Below are positions 28,479 through 37,135 of a stretch of DNA of 53,447 nucleotides, piece by piece. Source of the stretch: an uncultured Burkholderiales bacterium (GTDB taxonomy: Bacteria; Pseudomonadota; Gammaproteobacteria; Burkholderiales; Burkholderiaceae_C). Under the pieces are notes generated by a model that was given only the letters and a program-made list of their open reading frames with translations, did no database searches and was not told where the DNA came from. The stretch covers positions 1 to 53,447 of the forward strand of contig CAIVGK010000135.1 in the NCBI GenBank assembly GCA_903905475.1, read 5' to 3'. How positions within the stretch are numbered: position 1 is the stretch's first letter; each line of letters starts with the position of its first letter. A program made the position numbers and the translations under genes.

Positions 28479-30404
28479 TTAGAGGCCGACCCCGCTGTAG
28501 CGCAGACCCAGCCAGGCCTGGCGGCCCAGCGCACGGGCATCGCGGGCGGGCTCGATGTCGCGGTCGGCCACGTTGAGCACCTTGGCCTCGAGCTGCCAGC
28601 GCGGCATGAAGCGCCAGCGCACCTGCAGGTCGACGGTGGCGTAACTGCCCAGTGGCTTGCCACCGTCGGGTCGATCGCCCACGGACAGCAGCGAGCCGCC
28701 CAGGGTCCACGCGCCGATCTGGTAGTCGGCGTTGAAGGTCTCGTGGTGGCGGGCACGGCGCGCCAGGCGTGCCCCCGTGAGCTCATCGGTGGCGCTGACC
28801 AGATCGATGGTGGTGCGCAGGGTCAGCGCGCCAAGTCGCTGAGCAGCCGTCAGGCTCACGCCTTCGAGCCTGGCCTTGCCGGTGTTGCTCGCGCAGCCGC
28901 CGGTGTACGAGGCATCCGGGCACAACGAGGCGTCGAACTCGTAGCCAATCAAGTCGCGCACGCGGTTGCGGTAAGCGGTGGCCGACGCGCTGCTGTCGCC
29001 TGAGCGCCAATCCAGGCCGACCTCGACGCTGCGCCCGCGCTCGGGCCGAATGGTCGGTACACCGTAGTTGCCGTACGCATCGCTGTAGTAGAGGTCGTTG
29101 AAGGCGGGCGCGCGGAAGGTGGTGCCGGCCAGCGCCCGCGCGGTGAGGCCGTGGCCCAGCTCGTAGCCCCAGCCCAGCCGGCCGGTGGTCTTGCCGCCGT
29201 AGACCGAGCTGTCGTCGTGGCGCACGTCGGCTGACAACAGGTTCGCGCCGAAGCGGCCCGAATAGCCCACAGCCACCGCATCGTTGTGACGGCTGCGGTG
29301 GGTGGTGAGGGTCGACGCCTGCGCTTGCTCTTCCAGCCGCTCGAGCACCGCCACGACCTGCTGGCCCGGCGCCAGCGTGAACGCGTTTTGCCAGGTGTAC
29401 TGGTCGCGTCGCGTCAGGTTGTGTTCGATCACGGCTGCGCCGGTGCGCTCGTCGTCCTCGCTGTGGGCCAGTTGCACGCGCGTGGTCCACAGCGGGCTCC
29501 ACACGCCGTCGTAGCTGATGGCCGCGACTTGCGTGTCGAGGCGGTTGCGAAAGTTCGGGGTCGCGTCGGCGAGGTAGTCGGGCGCTTCGTACACGGCGCC
29601 GTCGTAGCGCGAGCTCAGGCGCGAATCGATCACGCTGAGCGCCACCCGGTGGCCCGGCGCCACGGTCTGGCCGAGGCTGAGCTGCGCGGTTCGGCGGCTG
29701 TAGCCGTCACGATCGGGGTTGTAGCTGCTGAACCGGTCGTTCGGCCGCAAAGCCGAGACACCATCGCTGTGCTCGTGCCCCAGCGAGGCGGCGTAGTCGA
29801 AGCTGCCGGTGCTGCCGCTGACCGCCACATCGCCCTCGCGCGAGCCGTATTCACCGAGGGCCGCATGGGCCGAGAAGCTCGCCGGGCCCTGCCCGCGCAG
29901 GGTGGTGATGCGCACCACGCCCCCCACCGCATCGGCGCCATACAGGCTGGAGCCTGGGCCGCGCAGCACCTCGATGCGCTCGATCTGCGCCAGGCTGAGG
30001 GAATTGAAGGCCACCAGACCCAGCGTGGCCGATCCAACGCGCACGCCGTCAATCAGCACCAGCGTGCTGGCCGAGCTGGCACCGCGAATGAGCACGCCCG
30101 CCGACTGGCCAGGCCCGCCGTTGCGCGAGATCTGCACGCCGGCCTCGCGGCGCAACAGGTCTTCGACGGAATCAGCGGCCGACTCGCGGATGCGCTGCGC
30201 ATCGATGACGACCACATCGGAGGTGATCTGATCCTGAGCCAGCGGCTCCCGAGAGGCCACGACCACCACCGGCGGCAAGTTGGTCTGGGCCTGGGCGCCA
30301 GACGAGATGGAAAGACCGACCGCACAAGCGGCCACAGCAAAGCCGAGCGAGCGCCAGTGGGTGCCAGCCCCGAGCGCACGAAGCGCCGAGAGAGAGAAAG
30401 ACAT
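28479..30404 (-). CDS. btuB: TonB-dependent vitamin B12 receptor
   Basis: This 641-residue outer-membrane beta-barrel receptor has a signal peptide (residues about 1-40, ending SSGAQAQ). A TonB-box-like PPVVVVAS follows, then a plug domain (VVVIDAQRIRESAADSVEDLLRREAGVQI, and RGPGSSLYGADAVGGVVRI). The C-terminal barrel ends LGLRYSGVGL, with a terminal leucine rather than the usual aromatic residue. The ATG at 30404 is selected because everything upstream belongs to the riboswitch. Expression should drop when cobalamin is abundant. It heads the btuBFCD operon. Confidence 0.94.
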   Translation of the reverse strand: MSFSLSALRALGAGTHWRSLGFAVAACAVGLSISSGAQAQTNLPPVVVVASREPLAQDQITSDVVVIDAQRIRESAADSVEDLLRREAGVQISRNGGPGQSAGVLIRGASSASTLVLIDGVRVGSATLGLVAFNSLSLAQIERIEVLRGPGSSLYGADAVGGVVRITTLRGQGPASFSAHAALGEYGSREGDVAVSGSTGSFDYAASLGHEHSDGVSALRPNDRFSSYNPDRDGYSRRTAQLSLGQTVAPGHRVALSVIDSRLSSRYDGAVYEAPDYLADATPNFRNRLDTQVAAISYDGVWSPLWTTRVQLAHSEDDERTGAAVIEHNLTRRDQYTWQNAFTLAPGQQVVAVLERLEEQAQASTLTTHRSRHNDAVAVGYSGRFGANLLSADVRHDDSSVYGGKTTGRLGWGYELGHGLTARALAGTTFRAPAFNDLYYSDAYGNYGVPTIRPERGRSVEVGLDWRSGDSSASATAYRNRVRDLIGYEFDASLCPDASYTGGCASNTGKARLEGVSLTAAQRLGALTLRTTIDLVSATDELTGARLARRARHHETFNADYQIGAWTLGGSLLSVGDRPDGGKPLGSYATVDLQVRWRFMPRWQLEAKVLNVADRDIEPARDARALGRQAWLGLRYSGVGL

Positions 30405-30425
30405 GATGAAAGGTCCGACAAGAGC

Positions 30426-30454
30426 CACGCGACCTGCTTCCCCGCAGGCGCATG
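30426..30454 (-). promoter_or_regulatory. Hairpin in the btuB expression platform
   Basis: CATGCG-CCTGC pairs with GCAGG-(T)-CGCGTG around GGGGAA, on the minus strand, about 20 nt before the btuB start. There is no T run after it, so control is more likely at translation initiation than by termination. A second hairpin (GGGTGCC/GGCACCC, 30461-30483) lies between it and the aptamer. Confidence 0.6.
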
Positions 30455-30490
30455 CGATGTGGGTGCCACACGTGGAGGCACCCTCTTGTT

Positions 30491-30690
30491 GGCCGGTATC
30501 CGGGCTGAAGGAACGACTCTTGCGACCTTCCCAGAAACCTGAGTCTCCAGTGGTGTGTGAGCAAGCGTTGAAGCGAGGACCCGAGGGCCAAGGCTTCGTC
30601 CAACATACCGTTGCGGGGGCAGCGCAGATTGAGAGCCTTGCGGCTCCTTCTGCTTCCCGTTTAACTGCGCCGGCAAGAACACCGGCGCGA
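30491..30690 (-). ncRNA. Cobalamin riboswitch upstream of btuB
   Basis: The minus-strand leader contains the hallmark elements in order: GGTGTTCTTGCCGG, TTAAACGGGAAGC (near 30652-30665), GCCCCCGCAACGGT (30607-30620), CACCACTGG, GGGAAGGTCGCAAGAG and the B12 box AGCCCGGATACCGGCC (30491-30506). Spacing and order fit the AdoCbl aptamer family. It explains why the downstream transporter genes should be called btu rather than heme or siderophore genes. Confidence 0.95.
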
Positions 30691-30705
30691 GCACCAAACA
30701 GAGCC

Positions 30706-30729
30706 AATTGTAAGCACCCGCCTACAATT
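30706..30729. promoter_or_regulatory. Palindrome forming back-to-back -10 boxes between btuB and zapB
   Basis: AATTGTA (30706-30712) and TACAATT (30723-30729) form a perfect inverted repeat around 10 nt. Each arm gives a TACAAT hexamer (5 of 6 matches to consensus), one for the riboswitch/btuB transcript (minus) and one for zapB-zapA (plus). The -35 regions are weak. It may equally be a binding site for a dimeric regulator. Confidence 0.5.
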
Positions 30730-30760
30730 CGAGCTGTCTTCAGCCGAGTACCACCGCGCC

Positions 30761-31015
30761 ATGTCGAAGATCGAAGACCTTGCCGACCGGGTGGAGCGCT
30801 TGCTCCTGCGCCATGACGAGTTGCAGCGCACCAATGTGCTGCTCGAGCAGCAACTCAAGGGCGTGACCACCGAACGCGACAGCCTGAAATCGCGCCTGAA
30901 CGCCGCGCGCAGCCGCATCAACACGCTGCTCGAGAGGCTGCCGGCCGAGGGCGCGTCCGCACCTGCGGCGCCCGTTTCAGACTCATTTTCCCCGTCAGGT
31001 GAAGAACCGCGATGA
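30761..31015 (+). CDS. ZapB-like coiled-coil cell division protein (TIGR02449 type)
   Basis: This 84-residue protein is a coiled coil over residues about 1-62 (DLADRVERLLLRHDELQRTN, then repeated heptads) with a short Ala/Pro/Ser-rich tail. It overlaps zapA by 4 bp. The TIGR02449/ZapB-like family is usually found directly upstream of zapA in beta- and gammaproteobacteria and probably supports Z-ring assembly. The role is inferred from family and neighbour. Confidence 0.8.
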   Translation: MSKIEDLADRVERLLLRHDELQRTNVLLEQQLKGVTTERDSLKSRLNAARSRINTLLERLPAEGASAPAAPVSDSFSPSGEEPR

Positions 31016-31314
31016 AACAAATCGAAGTCACGATCCTTGACCAGAGCTACGTGCTGGGCTGCCCCGAGGGCGGCGAAGCGATGCTGCGTTCGGCCGTCAA
31101 GGCGGTCGATCACGAGATGACCGCGATCCGCAACCTCGGCAAGGTGAAATCGCGCGAGCGCATCGCCGTGCTGGCCGCACTCAACCTCGCCTACGCACTG
31201 GAACAACAGCCAGAGACGTCGCGCATCAGCAGCGAGCCGGGCGGCGAGGTGGACATCGGCTCGCTCGTGGCCCGTATCGACAAGGCCCTCGGCGAGCACG
31301 GCCACCTGCTGTGA
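31012..31314 (+). CDS. zapA: Cell division protein ZapA
   Basis: This 100-residue protein bundles FtsZ filaments. The N-terminal part KQIEVTILDQSYVLGCPEGGEAMLRSAVKAVD is the ZapA dimerisation domain, and ERIAVLAALNLAYAL starts the long helix. The 6S RNA gene follows, the same order (zapA-ssrS) seen in many proteobacteria. Confidence 0.93.
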   Translation: MKQIEVTILDQSYVLGCPEGGEAMLRSAVKAVDHEMTAIRNLGKVKSRERIAVLAALNLAYALEQQPETSRISSEPGGEVDIGSLVARIDKALGEHGHLL

Positions 31315-31367
31315 CCTGCGGCTTGCCGGATGTCATGGAAACATCGCAGCAAGGGCGTGGGCGGACT

Positions 31368-31373
31368 TAGACT
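31368..31373 (+). promoter_or_regulatory. Putative -10 box of the 6S RNA gene
   Basis: TAGACT lies 6 nt before the first base of the predicted 6S terminal stem (31380). The -35 region is not convincing. The location agrees with a transcript starting at the stem. Confidence 0.45.
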
Positions 31374-31377
31374 TTGG

Positions 31378-31557
31378 CCGTCCGTTGCGTTCGCGTGAGT
31401 TCTATATTTCCTTGAACCGATGCTCTCGCGAGCCTGGGCTTGGAACATTGCCGAGTGGGCGTGATCATCTCGCGTCAGATGAACCCGAAGCACGGCTGAC
31501 CTGGTCCACCTGAATCCCCTGGGTTCAGGAATGCGGCTCACGGCTCGCAACGGACAC
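31378..31557 (+). ncRNA. ssrS: 6S RNA
   Basis: A region of about 180 nt directly after zapA folds as a long rod. GTCCGTTGCG (31380-31389) pairs with CGCAACGGAC (31546-31555), GTGAG pairs with CTCAC, and TTCC-TGAACC pairs with GGTTCA-GGAA. The central part, about 31420-31520, is left as the large bubble that mimics an open promoter. Length, fold and location match 6S RNA, which binds and inhibits sigma-70 RNA polymerase in stationary phase. It was identified by eye without a covariance search. Confidence 0.85.
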
Positions 31558-31580
31558 CCTCAAGACCATGCGCCCTCGGC

Positions 31581-32627
31581 TCAGGCGACCGCGTCGAAGC
31601 GGATGCTGGCGAGGCTGACGCAGTTGCCGCCCCGTCTTTGTGCAGACCCGAGTGCCATTTCGGATGCGTCGAACAACTCATCTTGCGTGTGGGCCGTGTG
31701 CGGAAAGCTCGCCACGCCCATCGACACGGTGAAACCGAAGTCATGCCCATCGAGCACCACGAGCTGCGTGGCGCATTGCCTGCGCAGGCTCTCGACGCGC
31801 GCATGCGCGGTGGCCAGCCCCACACCCGACAGCAAGATCGCAAAGCGGTCCTCGCCGAGACAGCACGAGGCATCCATGGCGCGGGTGTTGCCGCGAATCA
31901 GCCGCCCCAGCGCTTCCAGAACCCGTGGGCGTGCAGCCGGCCCGAGGTCGACCTCGAGTTCGGTCGGGGGGTCGATCGCAATCGACACCAGCGAGAACTC
32001 TCGGTGCTCGCGGGTTGAAAGATCGACCTCTCTGCGCAACTGTTCATCGAACTGCGCACGCTGGTAAAGCCCGCCGCCACCTTGCCGCTGGCGCGCATCC
32101 TGCGCCTCACGGCTGAGCGATTCATTGACGATCTGCTGCTGCTCGAGCTGCATGAGCGCCATGGCAAGCTTCGCGTCGCGCCGCATCGCATCGGAGACAT
32201 CCACCCAAAGGTGGCTGAGGTATTTCGAGGTCGATCCGTTGGCACTGGGCAGCGGCACGCAGACGACCTTGAAGTCACGCCGGGGCTGGGCGGGGTCGAT
32301 GGACAGACGATGCTCGCTGGCTTGGGGCGTTCCCATCGTCAGCGTGGCTTCATCGGCAGCCCTCAGCGATGCGGCGGCGTCATGACCGAACAAGTCGAGG
32401 TCGGAACAACCGATGAGGTCAGCCTGAGATCGCCCCAGCATGGTGGCCAACTGCTCGCTGGCGTGCACATAACGGCCGGTCTCGGTGTGTTTCACCGACA
32501 GCCCCGCGTCGGGGTTGACCAGCAGCGCCGCCAGAACGCCATCCCACACGGCGGCGTCAAGACCCAACGACAACGCCAGCGGCTTCGGTGTCACCACCGA
32601 ATCGACACTCGGCGCCTGCTCGATCAT
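31581..32627 (-). CDS. PAS-GGDEF protein with degenerate active site
   Basis: This protein of about 348 residues has an N-terminal PAS-like domain (about 30-150, with SDLDLFGHDAAASLRAADEA) and a C-terminal GGDEF fold (about 195-345, with FTVSMGVASF). The signature GGDEF is changed to GEDRF (258-262), which should abolish cyclase activity. The inhibitory-site motif RxxD is kept as RAMD (249-252), exactly five residues before it. It is therefore more likely a c-di-GMP sensor than a synthase. The ATG at 32627 is chosen for AAGG 6 nt upstream; in-frame ATG 32633 and TTG 32672 are alternatives. It is convergent with the 6S RNA gene. Confidence 0.8.
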   Translation of the reverse strand: MIEQAPSVDSVVTPKPLALSLGLDAAVWDGVLAALLVNPDAGLSVKHTETGRYVHASEQLATMLGRSQADLIGCSDLDLFGHDAAASLRAADEATLTMGTPQASEHRLSIDPAQPRRDFKVVCVPLPSANGSTSKYLSHLWVDVSDAMRRDAKLAMALMQLEQQQIVNESLSREAQDARQRQGGGGLYQRAQFDEQLRREVDLSTREHREFSLVSIAIDPPTELEVDLGPAARPRVLEALGRLIRGNTRAMDASCCLGEDRFAILLSGVGLATAHARVESLRRQCATQLVVLDGHDFGFTVSMGVASFPHTAHTQDELFDASEMALGSAQRRGGNCVSLASIRFDAVA

Positions 32628-32778
32628 GTGCATCCTTGGTCTTTGATCCGCATCGGTCTGGTCAGGACCCAACCGACTTCAAGCAAACGATGGCGAGACA
32701 CTTCCGCAGCATGCCCAGAGGCTATCGCAAAGCGCTGGGCTCATGACGGAAATGGGCCCTGATGGGAGCCCAGAAACG

Positions 32779-32801
32779 CAAACCCCCCTGTTCAGGGGGG
32801 T
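32779..32801 (-). terminator. Rho-independent terminator after the SRPBCC gene
   Basis: On the minus strand CCCCCC-TGAACA-GGGGGG is followed by TTTG. It lies about 65 nt downstream of the SRPBCC gene stop and before the GGDEF gene start region. The T run is short. Confidence 0.75.
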
Positions 32802-32863
32802 CTGGAAAGGCAAGGGCTGCGATCGGTGGCCGACGCGCCCATGGCGTCGGCCACCGAGCAAGC

Positions 32864-33370
32864 TCAGCGCTTGAAGTTGGCGACCACCTTGGCGAGACCC
32901 CCATCGAAGGCAATCGACACGATCTCGGTGACGAGATCCTCGTCCATGCCATTGGGGTCAAACGTCGAACTCCACTTCATGACGGTCTTGCCATCGGGCG
33001 TCGGGGTCAGTGCGATGGTCGAAAGGTAGTTCTTCACTGGCAAGGGACCTTTGACACCCGCGTAGGTGTAGGACTTCTGGGACGCGTTGTACTTGACCAG
33101 CTTTTCGACCAACTCACCGCCACCGACCAGCTTGAGCACGCGAACGGCACCGGCGACCGCTGGTTTGCCCTTGCCCTCGAGCGTGCTGCTGAGAACCGAG
33201 GGGTGCCACACGTCGAGCGAGTTGAAATCGCCAACGAACTTCCAGACCGTGTCAGGCGCGCTGTCGATCGTGACCTCACGCTCGAAGGACACGGCGCCCA
33301 CGGCGCAGGCACTTGCCGCTGCCATCAACAAGCTGGCGGCGACGGTGAAATGACGAATGAGGTGTTTCAT
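32864..33370 (-). CDS. Secreted SRPBCC-family protein (MxaD/polyketide cyclase-like)
   Basis: This 168-residue protein has a signal peptide (KHLIRHFTVAASLLMAAASACAVGA). A START/SRPBCC fold follows: an EVTIDSAPDTVWKFVGDFNSLDVWHPSV start, then a central region and KWSSTFDP near residue 135. Family members with signals are known near methanol oxidation genes (MxaD) but are also widespread elsewhere. No partner gene is near. The ligand is unknown. A terminator follows it. Confidence 0.8.
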   Translation of the reverse strand: MKHLIRHFTVAASLLMAAASACAVGAVSFEREVTIDSAPDTVWKFVGDFNSLDVWHPSVLSSTLEGKGKPAVAGAVRVLKLVGGGELVEKLVKYNASQKSYTYAGVKGPLPVKNYLSTIALTPTPDGKTVMKWSSTFDPNGMDEDLVTEIVSIAFDGGLAKVVANFKR

Positions 33371-33562
33371 GGAGTTGCTCCTGCGAATCTGTAGACACTA
33401 GGCTCGCTGCGACGACACGCCCCTGCGAGATACCTCTGGATTATTGGACACTGAGTGACGCTTAGCCACATGGTGATCCCGATAGGCCTGTAAATTGCTT
33501 GGTATTGCCCGTCGAACTGGCGCTCACGCGCCGCCAACACAACGTTTTGCCACCACCAGCGC

Positions 33563-34516
33563 ATGAGCATCGCCTCTTACATCAAGGAAATCGGCCGCGG
33601 CAAGGAAGGCGCTCGGTCTCTGAGCAGCGAGCAATCTCACGACCTGATGAGCCAAGTGCTCGATGGGCGCGTCAGCGACCTCGAGATTGGTGCGTTCGCC
33701 ATGGCGATGCGCATCAAGGGCGAGTCGATCGATGAACTGAGCGGTTTTCTGAAGGCCGTACGTGAAAGGTCTTTGACGCTCATCCCGGCGGGACCGGCTG
33801 TGATCCTGCCGTCCTACAACGGAGCCCGCAGGCTGCCCAACCTGACCGCGCTGCTGGCACTGCTGCTGGCCCAGAACGGCATACCGGTGCTGGTGCACGG
33901 GGCGTCGAGGGATCCCTCGCGAGTGACCACTGCAGCCGTGTTCCACGATCTGGGGCTGCCCACGGCGCTCGATGCCGCCGATGTGTCCCACGCCTGGGCG
34001 CGGCGCGAACCGGTGTTCATCGCCACCGAGACGCTGTGTCCGGCACTCGCTCGCCTGCTCGACGTGCGCTGGGTGATCGGGCTGCGCAACGCGGGCCACA
34101 CCGTGGCCAAACTGCTCGATCCGACGTCCGAAGCCCAAGCCTTTCGGGTGGTCAACCACACACATCCCGAGTACGGTGAGGTTCTGACTTCGTTCTTGCA
34201 GCGCGATCAGGCGAACGCCATGCTGTTGCGTGGCACCGAGGGCGAGCCGGTGGCCGACCCGCGACGCCTTCCCCGGCTCGATGTCTTTTTGCACGGCCAG
34301 TTGCGGGCTGAACTCTCGGCCCCGGCCCAGGAAGGCGTTTTGACGGAGTTGCCGGTGCTGCCGCGCACCATCGATGCCGCCACCACGGCGGTCTACATCC
34401 AGTCGGTGATCAGCGGCGAAAAACCGGCACCTGGCCCGCTGGCACGCCAGGCTGAATGCATTGCCACAGCCTGGCACAAACTGACGGGCGAAACGGCCTG
34501 CGAGCGCAGCGCCTGA
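33563..34516 (+). CDS. ybiB: DNA-binding protein YbiB (TrpD2 family)
   Basis: This 317-residue protein is homologous to anthranilate phosphoribosyltransferase. The N-terminal helical domain (GKEGARSLSSEQSHDLMSQVLDG) and VLVHGASRDPSRVTTAAVFHDLG match the YbiB branch. YbiB proteins bind nucleic acids rather than make tryptophan. About 190 bp separate it from the divergent SRPBCC gene. It converges with the SpoU methyltransferase gene, with a gap of 63 bp. Confidence 0.87.
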   Translation: MSIASYIKEIGRGKEGARSLSSEQSHDLMSQVLDGRVSDLEIGAFAMAMRIKGESIDELSGFLKAVRERSLTLIPAGPAVILPSYNGARRLPNLTALLALLLAQNGIPVLVHGASRDPSRVTTAAVFHDLGLPTALDAADVSHAWARREPVFIATETLCPALARLLDVRWVIGLRNAGHTVAKLLDPTSEAQAFRVVNHTHPEYGEVLTSFLQRDQANAMLLRGTEGEPVADPRRLPRLDVFLHGQLRAELSAPAQEGVLTELPVLPRTIDAATTAVYIQSVISGEKPAPGPLARQAECIATAWHKLTGETACERSA

Positions 34517-34579
34517 GCCGGGCGTACACCAGCCGCGGCAACGCCAGTCGGCCCAACTCGGCACCGCCTCAGCAGGCGA

Positions 34580-35362
34580 TCAACGAACCAGACGCTGGCG
34601 GGCCGACTCGTAAAGACACACAGACGCGGCAACGGCCACGTTGAGCGACTCCTCACCGCCGGGCTGAGCGATGCGCAGCGACTGGCTGCATTGAGACTGC
34701 AGCGCCGCCGACACACCCTCGCCCTCATGCCCGAGCACCCAGGCACAAGGCCAAGGCAGCGTCACCTCATGGATGGCCGGCACCGCGTGCGAGCTGGTGG
34801 CGATCAACGGCAGGCGCAGCGTGCTCAGGGCCGCGGCATCGCTCCCCTCGACGAGGGACAACCCGAAGTGCGCCCCCATGCCCGCGCGCAGGACCTTCGG
34901 CGACCACAGCCCGGCCGTGCCCTTGATCGCCACCACCTGAGTGAAACCGAAAGCCGCGGCACTGCGCAGCACGGTGCCCACATTGCCGGCGTCCTGCAGG
35001 CGATCGAGCACCACGGTGGCGGCCTGCGGTTGCAACCCGGAGGCTGGTCGCCAACCCACGATGAATCCGATCGGCGCAGCCGACTCGAGCGTGCTGATGC
35101 CGTCCATCAGCGATCCAGGCAAGACCGACACGACAGGCGCTGCGCTGGCCAGATCGCGCAGTGGCGATGCCCAGGCCTCTTCGCTGACAACCGCATGCAG
35201 CGGCACGCCGCCGCGCTGCAAGAACGCGCGGCAGAGGTGATCGCCTTCGAGCCACAGTTCACCGCTCTTGCGGTATGCCATCGGGTCGCGACCCTGCTTG
35301 CGCAGCCGCAGCAGCAAGGGGTTGTCACGCGAGGTGATCGCCTTGACGGCAGGCACGCTCAT
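34580..35362 (-). CDS. TrmH/SpoU-family RNA 2'-O-methyltransferase
   Basis: This 260-residue SPOUT enzyme has the three family motifs: [21 protein letters not shown] (motif 1), [10 protein letters not shown] (motif 2) and [13 protein letters not shown] (motif 3). The N-terminus ([23 protein letters not shown]) is the substrate-binding region of rRNA methyltransferases. The target nucleotide is not evident. The ATG at 35362 overlaps the rnhB stop, so it is the last gene of the lpx-rnhB unit. Confidence 0.9.
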   Translation of the reverse strand: MSVPAVKAITSRDNPLLLRLRKQGRDPMAYRKSGELWLEGDHLCRAFLQRGGVPLHAVVSEEAWASPLRDLASAAPVVSVLPGSLMDGISTLESAAPIGFIVGWRPASGLQPQAATVVLDRLQDAGNVGTVLRSAAAFGFTQVVAIKGTAGLWSPKVLRAGMGAHFGLSLVEGSDAAALSTLRLPLIATSSHAVPAIHEVTLPWPCAWVLGHEGEGVSAALQSQCSQSLRIAQPGGEESLNVAVAASVCLYESARQRLVR

Positions 35363-35979
35363 GGCAGCAAGACCGCGCGCACGGGCGCAAACGAACGGCG
35401 GTGCTCGGCGCAAGCGCCATGCTCGCGCAAGGCCGCCATGTGCGCCTGCGTGCCGTAGCCCTTGTGGGCATCGAATCCGTACTGAGGGTGGCGCTCATGC
35501 AACTGCTCACACAGCCTGTCGCGGTAGACCTTGGCCAGGATCGAGGCGGCCGAGATGGCCTGTACCTTGGCGTCACCCTGCACGATGGCTTCGGCTGGCA
35601 CCGACAAGGTCGGCAACCGGTTGCCATCGACCAGCACGCGGTGCGGTCGCAAGCGCAGGCCCTCCACGGCGCGGCGCATCGCCAGCAGCGTCGCCTGCAA
35701 GATGTTCAAGCGGTCGATCTCCTCGACGCTGGCTTCGGCGATGCAACAGCACAGCGCCTTGGCACGGATCTCGTCGAACAGCCGTTCGCGGGTTTTCGGC
35801 GAGAGCTTTTTCGAATCGGCCAGACCGCGGATCGGTTGCAGTTCGTCGAGGATCACGGCCGCAGCGATGACCGGGCCGGCCAGCGGGCCCCGTCCGGCCT
35901 CATCCACGCCGGCGACCAGACCCGGGGCATCCCAGCCCAGCGGCAACTGCTCAGCGCGCAAGAAAGCTCGCGATCGCAT
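35359..35979 (-). CDS. rnhB: Ribonuclease HII
   Basis: This enzyme of about 206 residues cleaves RNA in RNA-DNA hybrids and at single ribonucleotides. The catalytic acidic residues are in [14 protein letters not shown] and VLVDGNRLP, with [14 protein letters not shown] between them. The ATG at 35979 ([11 protein letters not shown]) overlaps lpxB by 29 bp; an upstream start would overlap further without gain in conservation. Confidence 0.94.
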   Translation of the reverse strand: MRSRAFLRAEQLPLGWDAPGLVAGVDEAGRGPLAGPVIAAAVILDELQPIRGLADSKKLSPKTRERLFDEIRAKALCCCIAEASVEEIDRLNILQATLLAMRRAVEGLRLRPHRVLVDGNRLPTLSVPAEAIVQGDAKVQAISAASILAKVYRDRLCEQLHERHPQYGFDAHKGYGTQAHMAALREHGACAEHRRSFAPVRAVLLP

Positions 35980-37099
35980 CGGTGGCGGCCTGTGCGGTAT
36001 TGCGGCGCAGGTCGTGATGAAGCCGTTCAAATCGGGCAGACAGCGCCGCACAGGCCGCGGGATCATCGAGCCAGGCCAAAGCGGCGTCAGCCAGGCCCTG
36101 CGCGGTGGCGTTTTCCTGCAGCAACTCGGGCACCGCGAAATCCTCGAGCAAGATGTTGGGCAAGCCCACCCAGGGCTGGTAGCCGCCCTTGAACTTCATG
36201 ATCTGCGCGCTCAGCCAGTGCATCTTGTAGGCAATCACCATCGGCCGCTTGAACAGCGCCGCCTCGAGCGTGGCCGTGCCGCTGGCGATCATGGTCACAT
36301 CGCAAGCGGCCAGTGCTTGATGCGATCGGCCGTCGACGAGTTGCACCCCCACGCCGGGCGCGTGTTCGGCCAGCAGCGGTTCGATCATCGAGCGCAAACC
36401 CGGTGCCGCAGGCAGCACGAATTTCAGGTCGGGACGGCGGCGCTTCATTTCACGGGCAGCGGCCAGCAGCACCGGTGCGATGTACTGGATCTCCACGCGG
36501 CGGCTGCCGGGCAGCAACGCCACGACGGTGTCAGCGTCGTCCAGGTTCAGCGCCGCGCGACTGGCCTGACGCGGCACCTCCAGCGGGATCGCATCGGCCA
36601 GCGGATGGCCCACATAGGTCGCCTGAACGCCGTGCTTCGCGTAGAGCGCGGGCTCGAAGGGAAAGATGCAAAGCACATGGTCGACGGCGCGCTTGATCTT
36701 TTCGATCCGCTCGCCGCGCCACGCCCAGATCGACGGGCCGATGAAATGAATCGTGCGGACACCTCGCGCCTTGAGCTTGACCTCGAGGTCAAGGTTGAAG
36801 TCGGGCGCATCGACCCCGATGAACACATCGGGCGGATCGGCCAGCAAGCGCTCGGTGAGCCGGTTGCGAATGCCGAGCAACTCGGGGTAGTGGCTGAGCA
36901 CCTCGACATAACCGCGCACCGCCAGCTTGTCGCTCGGCCACCAGGGATCGAAGCCCTGGGTCACCATCTTGGGGCCGCCGATACCAGCAGAGGTCAGATC
37001 CGGCCAGCGCTGCCTCAGTCCACCCAGCAGCATTCCGGCCAGCAAGTCGCCCGAGGCTTCGCCGGCCACCATCGCAAGCCGAGGCGCGCGGTCATGCAT
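35951..37099 (-). CDS. lpxB: Lipid-A-disaccharide synthase
   Basis: This 382-residue glycosyltransferase (GT19) condenses UDP-2,3-diacylglucosamine with lipid X. Hallmarks are [13 protein letters not shown] near residue 10, [22 protein letters not shown] and the late [12 protein letters not shown]. It follows lpxA by 36 bp and belongs to lipid A synthesis in the inner membrane. Confidence 0.96.
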   Translation of the reverse strand: MHDRAPRLAMVAGEASGDLLAGMLLGGLRQRWPDLTSAGIGGPKMVTQGFDPWWPSDKLAVRGYVEVLSHYPELLGIRNRLTERLLADPPDVFIGVDAPDFNLDLEVKLKARGVRTIHFIGPSIWAWRGERIEKIKRAVDHVLCIFPFEPALYAKHGVQATYVGHPLADAIPLEVPRQASRAALNLDDADTVVALLPGSRRVEIQYIAPVLLAAAREMKRRRPDLKFVLPAAPGLRSMIEPLLAEHAPGVGVQLVDGRSHQALAACDVTMIASGTATLEAALFKRPMVIAYKMHWLSAQIMKFKGGYQPWVGLPNILLEDFAVPELLQENATAQGLADAALAWLDDPAACAALSARFERLHHDLRRNTAQAATDAIASFLAR

Positions 37100-37135
37100 G
37101 GGTGATCGACGGCGGTCTTGCGAGCAAGTGACCGC

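Noticed and set aside
28455-30404. Assigning the TonB receptor and transporter to heme or siderophore uptake
   Set aside because: The cobalamin riboswitch directly upstream argues for corrinoids, and the binding protein is of the BtuF type.
35531-37105. A 524-codon plus-strand open frame opposite rnhB and lpxB
   Set aside because: Antisense shadow; no plausible start signal or family similarity.
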